Shown here in pieces: positions 57,501 to 64,000 of a DNA stretch of 64,000 bases. The stretch comes from Haliclona indistincta (lineage: Eukaryota; Porifera; Demospongiae; Haplosclerida; Chalinidae): the NCBI GenBank assembly GCA_964017065.1, contig OZ024784.1, forward strand, positions 2,354,598 to 2,418,597, in the 5' to 3' direction. Position 1 is the first letter of the stretch. Each line of letters opens with the position of its first letter. The notes under the pieces were generated by a model, which was not told the origin of the DNA, searched no databases, and was given only the letters and a program-made list of their open reading frames with translations. The position numbers and the translations under genes are program-made.

Positions 57501-59209
57501 CATTGCCTATACACTCCTTAGAATGATAACTATGGCAAATTTTTGTGTTTGATGTTAAGCATCATAATTATTGTAAATCAAGGTCCGAACACCATGAAGC
57601 AGATCAACCATCAAACTAGTTCACTGCATTCACAAATCTGCTTCAGATCAATGCACAATCTATATCTTGTGGATCAAAGTGTAGCCTGTAGGCTTATCTG
57701 TGTAGTTCATTGTTAGCACAAGGCACTAAAAACTTGATATCTGATGATACTAAAGTATCCATTGAAAGCTGGGGAGGATACAGTGTGCTTTTACAACTGA
57801 TTGAGTGGCTATGTGATTCGCTAAGTAATCAATGTACATTGAATTACAACTTGCAGATTGAATGTATAATAAGATAAATGTGAACAGGTCTTCAATCTTT
57901 AACGTTTTGTGTTTCAGGTGCTAGTCGAGAGAGCCAGAGTGTTGGCAGTAGTCTGAATGAGGATGAAGCTCTCATGATCAGAGTGCCTGATTCAGACCAA
58001 GGTACTAGTGAACAGCATCTCTATAATATTATCATTACCTTGATCATGTCTATTGGAATCAGGTCAGCATAATTCAGACCTGAGTAGTTTGATAGCATCG
58101 TCCTCAGACTGTGGTCTTGTCCGTAAGTGTGTCTGTATTGTGTTTGTGAGTGCATTGTGGTATTTGTTGACTAGGTCGTCGTGCCAGTTCCACCATTACT
58201 CCACGAGGGCACCATTATCGTCACTCCATTGATGTTTCCTATTTGAGGCGGAAGGAGAACAGTAGTTTGTCCGGTCAGAGCGGGACACTGCCTGTACCAT
58301 CGGAGACTGGTCTTGATGGTGCAGCTAACAAGAGAGGAGCTATCGGAGGTAAGCTAAGCAGAGCAGCAGTAAATCGCAAACAAGAGGACTTGGACAAAAT
58401 GATCCATCTCTCTCTAGATCACCGGTCTCCTGAGAGAAGGAGCAACACACTGGACAGCAGGCAACCAGCATTGTTCTATTACATCTCTGGAGTGGTCATT
58501 GAAGTAGAAGGACTAAAAGGAAAGCTTGGTAAGCTTACTAAACTTTCAAGCAAAATTCAATATGTTATACTGTTGATTTTTCAGATCATCTTGAGGTGTA
58601 TGTCAAAGTTCGCATGAATTGGTGAGCGATGTAGCATTATGTGTTGCCTTATAATGATTATCTGGTTGCTATCTGTTCCCAGTCGTCCAAGTTATCAACG
58701 CAAGCAGAAGTTCGACAGAGGGCCTGTTGTTCATCGAACACGAAGAATGAAAGGAATGAGTAACTTGAAGTGGCGGGAAGACTTTACTGTGAGTTAGTCA
58801 CCACAGTAGCATTACTGCTGTTACTATGACAACAGGTGAAAGAGACCACTATTCCATCTGATTCCTTCCTAACTGTTGATCTAAAGAGCAGCTCAAAGGT
58901 TACACTTGGAACTCATGGTGTGACACTGGATAAATTTTTTGATGGTCTGAGTGAAATTTTGTGATTTGTATAATTTATAAATTTTGTCTCAATGCAGGCA
59001 ACATGGCAGCTATGCGCTGGTTGGACATTGGAAATGGTAAGCCCATGTTTGTATGCTTGTCCTGCATTGTTGCTGGTGAAGCAATCAGCTTGCTTTGATT
59101 TGTTATGAGCTCAAGCTAGATCAGTATGAACTCATTTTGTTTTATAGGCATGAGAGTCTGTCTTCAGTTGACTCGGCAACAGCAGCCAACTCCAGTGCCT
59201 CTCAGTTGA
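51558..59209 (+). CDS. SMP- and multi-C2-domain ER membrane protein (extended-synaptotagmin-like)
   Basis: About 24 exons: 51558-51649, 51703-51739, 52185-52493, 52632-52717, 52775-52967, 53804-53932 and onward to TGA 59207-59209; roughly 1,000 residues. A basic N-terminus precedes a hydrophobic hairpin ('FVLWSLTVVGLVLSWAVGYF', 'WLTVVCLVVVMIVLW'). The SMP domain follows ('SETAEWVNLALNRWWMSCSD', 'FLKDYIEPLLQEIVPVGI', 'LVYVEGLHLSGTLQSVIQI'). Then come a divergent C2 ('GVLTVTIRGNPPD'), a C2 with full acidic loops ('LSDPYCVVEANKRK', 'YDWDGPFVGDDFLGA'), another canonical C2 ('MNGFSDPYIVVKYGNQEMYR', 'CWDKDQFTSDDFLGSF'), a long Ser/Arg-rich linker (57918-58450), and a degenerate C-terminal C2-like region. 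The order matches extended synaptotagmins, which tether ER to plasma membrane in a calcium-dependent way and transfer lipid; orthology to a specific member is not established. Introns 52968-53803 and 56836-57917 hold no gene. Confidence 0.85.
53605..53624. repeat. 20-bp perfect palindrome in intron
   Basis: 'ggctctagttaactagagcc' is its own reverse complement with no spacer. It lies in the 836-bp intron of the SMP/multi-C2 gene. Confidence 0.9.
55785..55811. repeat. (CA)n microsatellite in intron
   Basis: About 13 CA units a few bases after the splice donor 'gtacgt' of an SMP/multi-C2 exon. Confidence 0.95.
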
Positions 59210-59291
59210 TGGCATTACCACAGCTCCTCCTTCTCTCTATATGATCTTTTCCTTTTGGTGACACAGATTGTATTATAATAGTGGAATCATT

Positions 59292-59389
59292 AACCAAATT
59301 TTATTTATTGTCGTAAAGTTTTGAATAATTATTACAATTTTTTATGGTGAGTACAAAACAATTTTACGGATAATAAATTTTTAATGGTT
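59292..59389. repeat. Imperfect inverted repeat, AT-rich MITE-like relic
   Basis: 'aaccaaattttatttattg' to 'tcgtaaa' (59292-59317) is a degenerate inverted copy of 'tttacggataataaa' to 'atggtt' (59363-59389). It lies in the short space between the multi-C2 gene and the Pcc1 gene. Confidence 0.5.
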
Positions 59390-59451
59390 GGATAAAAATT
59401 TACTCTTAATATCCAACACGTGGAAGGGTTTGTTTGATTGGCTGTTGATCA

Positions 59452-59867
59452 ATGGTCATGCATTCATGGTGAGCGGACTACTGGCCGCTACTGGCAGATA
59501 CAAGTGACTCTTTCACGTACTACATTTCTGCAGCGAGCTAAGAGTGCCTTTTCCTTCGTCAAGAGAAGCAGAAATAGCTCATGGCTCTCTCAGTGTTGAT
59601 GCTGAACCTCGTCGTGGCGAGGTGACAAAAACTCTGTCGGTCACCGGTCAACAGCTAACAGTGTATGTGCTCATAGATAATCTAATAATCTATGATGTGC
59701 TGCATGCAGCTATTGCATTAGCTATGGTTACTATTAATTTTTTCGTAAGTTTGTTTACAGCAACAGAGGCAAGACTACTGAGGGTTGCTGTTGGCTCATT
59801 TTTTGATTTTCTCATTCTTGTGATCAACACGATGAAAGAGTTTGGACCGCCTAAGACAGCAAAATAA
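59452..59867 (+). CDS. LAGE3: LAGE3/Pcc1 homologue, KEOPS complex subunit (3 small exons)
   Basis: Exons 59452-59468, 59534-59662 and 59750-59867 join in frame to 87 residues (85 if ATG 59458 is used), the usual size of Pcc1. The protein begins 'MVMHSCELRVPFPSSREAEI' and continues 'AHGSLSVDAEPRRGEVTKTL', 'SVTGQQLTVLFTATEARLLR' and 'VAVGSFFDFLILVINTMKEF' then 'GPPKTAK'. This aligns without gaps to human LAGE3 across 'VPFPTPLEAEIAHGSL' and 'CRLLRISVINFLDQLSL'. Pcc1 dimerises and docks the Kae1/OSGEP subunit in KEOPS, which makes the t6A base on tRNAs reading ANN codons. The second intron (59663-59749) is 87 bp, a multiple of three, with no in-frame stop, so retention would insert 29 mostly hydrophobic residues. 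It lies 166 bp upstream of the next gene on the same strand. Confidence 0.9.
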
Positions 59868-60033
59868 CAAATAACATGAAAAATAATATCTAATAGTAAA
59901 TACACTCGTGGGAAATTTTTGGGTGACGTCATTAATGATTGGGTGTAGAGCAAAATAAAAATTTCGTGTGGGTGTTGTCGTCATCAATCATTATAATCGC
60001 TAAAGAAGTGGGGAGCTGTAATAGTACTGGACT

Positions 60034-63000
60034 ATGGCGGCTGCTACAGAAGGAACTGGTGACGTTGCTGAAGGAGATACCATGACAATTCGTCAAGTTA
60101 TAAAGGAAGGGATCCTTTCGAAGCGATGCAGGGTGAGCCAGTCTAGCATGCACTACAAATTACACTGTTTTCCTCGCGTTTGCAGTGGTGCTGGAGACCT
60201 CGTTACGTTGAGCTGATTTGCGACCCGCCGGATATTTCTGGTGAGAATTTTGTGAGCTCACGAGAGATCACTGTTTTTCTATGTTTACTAAAATTAGATC
60301 AGCTCTCCACATTACATTAACATACATACCCATAACATTACATAACCGTTATTGTGTACAGTACATTGCAGTCTGCAGAAAACTGACACATACCGGCCTT
60401 GTACAGTGCTGCTGCTACATCAGCAGCATCAGAGTATAATCTGTGTTTACTGTACAGTAATATGATGGTTCTTGATCATGAGGGTTGATTTAGTGATAAT
60501 AGTTTGCATAATAGGTTACGTGGGGATTTGTCAGCTGTTTGCTGCCCGAGGGGTAAGGCATTTTACAAGTTCATATTTTTCAGTAAAACATACAAATGCG
60601 GATATGTAGCATACTTGAATTAAGTATTTTAATGCACATAAGGTACAGAACCTTACTGTGATAAAACTAGATTCTAGATGATGTTTATGTTGAAAGTTTT
60701 ATGATGATAATCAGTTCATGAATAACGTTATAGATAAGCTTTCTTGGAATACTATAAGGATTGAGTAAATGTAGCCTAAATGAGACTTAGTGATTATAGA
60801 CTCTGGTGGTGGAGTTTTCACAATGCAGCCATGAACTGATAAAACATGTGTCAACAACTGTATTGTTCCAGTGATTGAGCATACTCCCACTGGAGTAAAG
60901 TCATTGTCATTATCTCCACTAACTACAATGTGCAGTGTTGCTGCATGATCCTCATGGTCATGGCTGAGTAAACCAGAATAATCCCAAATAAGAGGCAATC
61001 AATTCAGTGAATAATGTACTGGGGATCGAAAGGTTACCCTTGCTGGTTGCATAGTGATTAATGAAAGGATGACTAACCCAGTCGTATGATTATAACAGTG
61101 TACACTTTCTCACATGATGTTTCCTGTGATGAGGTGAAGCCTGCCATTGGGCAAGACATTAGTATTAGTACTCACAGTAGGTTAAAAGAGGAGCCACCTC
61201 GACTCCACTACTTAGACTATCAGTCTGCACAAAATATTACTATCATGAAATTTTACTAACTTACTTATTTTATTGTGCAGGTCCTCAATATAACTATACA
61301 CTGCTGATTTATGACCAGTCTCGACGCTCAATGAGCAGAAAAGTAAAAGTTGAAGACATTATAACTATTCGTGCTGGCAAGCAGTTCAGTTTTCAAGTTT
61401 ACCTGACCACCGGAAGATTTCTGCTCCTCGGTGCTGAGTCACTTCAAGTGCAAGCAGCTTGGATGGCAGAAATAAAAATGGCTCTTGGCAAAGGTAAGAG
61501 CTGAGACTTCTACAAATAGAATCCCTATGATAGTGACTACTAGCTCTATAGTTCTTTTGTTTTGTACTCTTAGACAAACAAAATTAAGCTAAATAAACAG
61601 TTATGCTAACTACTAGACCTTGAAGGAGTAATACTAAAGAGCACATCCTGTAGGGAATATCCAAATTTAAGTACTAGACTCAAGTTGCAAGGGAAATTAC
61701 CATACCCTACATCAAACCATAGATAAGAATCAAAGTGCACTCTTGTAACTAATATTCTTTTCTTTTCAGGTAATATCTTTAGTGTCCAAGTGAGTTCTCC
61801 AAACACAGCTTTCTCACTTGAACACGCTCTACTATACTGCATTGGAGTTAATCTACCATCATACAAGATTGGTCAGCTTGATCGAGTCCTTGTTCTTGCA
61901 TCTCCCATCAACGATGTCAACCTCTATGCCTGGAATCTGAATCGAGTGACGCTGTTCATGGTCACCGAAGCTGGTATACAGATGGAACTCTGCTCTGCCT
62001 GCATGGGTCATCGCAGAAATATTGTAACCTTTCTTGTGCCTCCTCGCATCAAAAAAGACTGCATGTCTTTTCTCTTGAAAGAGATGCTGATACCTGACAA
62101 TCCTGAGCATTTGACAGAGAATGGACCGATCTATTACTCCGTTCCTCATCGCTGCAGCAATGTCCCTCCTGTCCCTCCACGTCGCCCAACAATGTGCACT
62201 CCTCGTGGAACAATGATTCAACCATCAGGACCATTCTACTACAATGAAGCAGAGATAGCTGTTCTATCAAACACGCACAAAAGGGCTCCACCTCGTGAAC
62301 CACTCCGCCATCTAAAACCTCCGATGCCACCCCCTCCTCCTCCTTCATACTCACCTCCTCCTCCTTCACACTCTCCTCTTCCTCCTCCTCTGCCACCAGC
62401 ATATCACGAAATTGAATCGTCAACTCCTGCTAGAAAGAAACCACCTCCCCTTCCTTCTCGAACAATTCCTCGTGGGGAAAACTACGCAAAGAATGCCCCT
62501 GCTTTAGCTCAGCCGTACTTGAAGTGGACAAGTCACACCACATTTTCCAGCAGATTACCAAGTTTTTCAAGTTCACACACCGATGAGACTGATGACAAAT
62601 CACTCATTACAATGCCTTATCAAATTAGCCATCGCATCTACATCACAGACTCTGGTCAAGTTAAGCACGAACCTCAAGTGCTTGGGAGTGGTGGTGGAGA
62701 GGTACGACGAAAAGGCAAACCACCTGCACTGCCTCCTCGAGATGTGACCATGCTAACTCCTCCACGATCCCAGCAAGCTGGTGCTAAAGAAGTTGCCTCC
62801 TTCCAGCGTCCAGGTCCATCTGCCAGTTTTATATCTCCGAAGCAGCGCAGATCAGCAACATCAAGAGTCAGGAATTTCAGTGAGAGTGAAAAAATGACCA
62901 GCGAATATCCATACCACTATGCAAAGAGCATTTCAGCTGAAGAGGGAGAGAAAGCTCCCTTTTCTACACCACCTCCTATCCCACTAAAAGAAAGAAGTCG

Positions 63001-63379
63001 AAGCAGTGATGACCATAACTACCTGCCTATTTCGCCACCTTCTCCATTCTCACCTCCTTTTTCTTCTCAACAGAAAGTCCCACAACCAAAACCTCGTTCA
63101 AGGACAATATGCTCTACCATGTCAGTGAGACATAACCAATCCTCACCTCAGCTTACAAGGAAAGCTGCTTCTGTCAAACCTCCTGTTCCTTTGCCTCGGA
63201 GAAAGACTATCACTAAACAAGATGGTGGAAGTCACTCTGTCAAAACTAGTCCGATAGCTCAACGGAGGATGCAGAGATCTCTCAGTTCAGGAAGTGTGAG
63301 CTCGGACGAATATATGCGAATAAACGTGTGTTATAAAGTAAATGACTTTTCTAATGGAAATCATATTTATAATATTTAA
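60034..63379 (+). CDS. PH + PTB-like proline-rich docking protein (DOK/IRS-like)
   Basis: Four exons, 60034-60132, 60186-60240, 61281-61493 and 61770-63379, give 658 residues. The PH domain spans about residues 22-122 ('VIKEGILSKRCRWCWRPRYV', 'NYTLLIYDQSRRSMSRKVKV', with the C-terminal helix Trp in 'VQAAWMAEIKMAL'). An IRS-type PTB-like region follows ('NIFSVQVSSPNTAFSLEHAL', 'LYAWNLNRVTLFMVTEAGIQ'). The rest is disordered and rich in PxxP SH3 ligands ('PPMPPPPPPSYSPPPPSHS', 'GKPPALPPRDV', 'KPPVPLPRRK') with candidate phosphotyrosines ('PIYYSVP', 'HNYLPISPP', 'SSDEYMRIN'). PH, PTB then tyrosine/proline tail is the plan of DOK and IRS adaptors that act below tyrosine kinases. The PTB assignment is weaker than the PH. 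The 1,040-bp intron 60241-61280 holds no gene. Confidence 0.78.
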
Positions 63380-63626
63380 CTGATTTTAATTCTTTGTCAT
63401 TGTGTTTTTTGTTTTGTATTCCCTAACCGTTCCTGACAACTATTACGTGACGTGTAGTCACAAGACGGACAACAGACATGATTTACACTCTAATTGAATC
63501 TACTACGTAGGCAAAACCCACAGCGCAGGAAGTAGTCTTGTCTATATACGAGTAATACGACTGTTGGTAAACGAAGCACTGAAGAACTAACTGCAGCTAA
63601 AACTTGATTGAGCACTGTTTTGAATC

Positions 63627-64000
63627 ATGGCGGTTTCAAGGAGACAGAAAGAAAACGACACATTCAATGATATTGCACAAACCCTACCTCTTTCGGAGAA
63701 CGCCAAGGAGCTCGACAAAGCGTCTGTCCTGCGAGTGGCGATCCACTATTTGAAACTGCGAGATGTCCTCGCAGACTGTGAAAGTTTCAATGGCGACGAA
63801 TCACCTACCGGCGATGGTAAGCAAACACTAAAATGTACCGAGAAACTAAATTATTGCGATCTATAGCAGTCCCAGCTCCAAATCCTCTCTCTAAAACGTC
63901 GTCCGTGCCGAATTTCGCTAAAGATGTTCAGCAGGTTGGTGTGTTACATAATAACAACACGCATGTATGAATTGCACTGTATTGTGTTTGTACAGGCACT
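63627..64000 (+). CDS. bHLH-PAS transcription factor, 5' part (runs off the window)
   Basis: ATG 63627 opens 'MAVSRRQKENDTFNDIAQTL', followed by 'LDKASVLRVAIHYLKLRDVL', the helix-loop-helix of HIF/SIM/NPAS-type factors (SIM proteins have the same LDKASxxRLxxxYLKxR). Exon 1 ends at about 63815 with donor 'gtaagc'; exon 2 starts near 63868 ('VPAPNPLSKTSSVPNFAKDV') and ends before 'gttggtg' at about 63935. PAS domains must lie beyond 64000. The basic region is very short: only SRRQKEN precedes helix 1, without the usual KxKSRxAAR stretch. An in-frame TGA lies two codons upstream of the ATG, so an N-terminal extension would need an upstream exon. Confidence 0.8.

Overview
The window reads as nuclear DNA of an early-branching animal, most likely a demosponge. 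Genes are dense, introns are mostly 35-80 bp with GT..AG ends, and single-domain exons are stitched into clear homologues of animal proteins (TTC36, PP5, TMEM87, PPP4R4, SPATA17, SMP/C2 lipid-transfer proteins, bHLH-PAS factors, a KEOPS Pcc1 subunit, a DOK/IRS-like docking protein). The species call is inference: homologies, intron size and the many small AT-rich foldback repeats suggest Porifera, but no marker gene proves it.

Layout. 184-905 is TTC36 (+). 1173-11845 (-) is a giant spectrin-repeat protein with a C-terminal membrane anchor, nesprin-like. It shares a 125-bp head-to-head promoter with PP5 (11971-14249, +). From 13844 to about 28849 lies a tandem segmental duplication. Each copy carries the 3' end of PP5, a divergent pair of unrecognised multi-pass membrane genes (called X on - and Y on +) around a 126-130-bp shared promoter, and the 3' end of TMEM87. 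Copy A (13844-20668) joins copy B (20729-28849) through about 60 bp of unrelated filler. The PP5 tail in copy B and the TMEM87 tail in copy A are orphaned relics. X is frameshifted in copy A and intact in copy B. Each copy has since taken its own insertions: foldback elements, TIR elements and large pyrimidine microsatellites.

28747-34909 (-) is the complete TMEM87 homologue, with a TTA-flanked PIF/Harbinger-like MITE and an 8-bp-TSD hAT-like MITE in its introns. 35393-36022 (-) is a small Cys-rich secretory-pathway protein ending in KTEL. 36629-41188 (+) is PPP4R4. 41340-44347 (-) and 51558-59209 (+) are paralogous ER-anchored SMP/C2 proteins. Between them lie SPATA17 (44612-46348, +) and a HIF/SIM-type bHLH-PAS gene (46576-49032, -). 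59452-59867 (+) is LAGE3/Pcc1, 60034-63379 (+) a PH + PTB-like proline-rich adaptor, and 63627 to the window end the first exons of a second bHLH-PAS gene.

The genes do not form one pathway; the arrangement is a typical compact animal one, with several head-to-head pairs. The most unusual content is the duplicated X/Y pair, the well-resolved duplication breakpoint with empty-site comparisons for its insertions, and the foldback elements. Exon limits were read by eye from splice signals and protein homology, so they are good but unverified.
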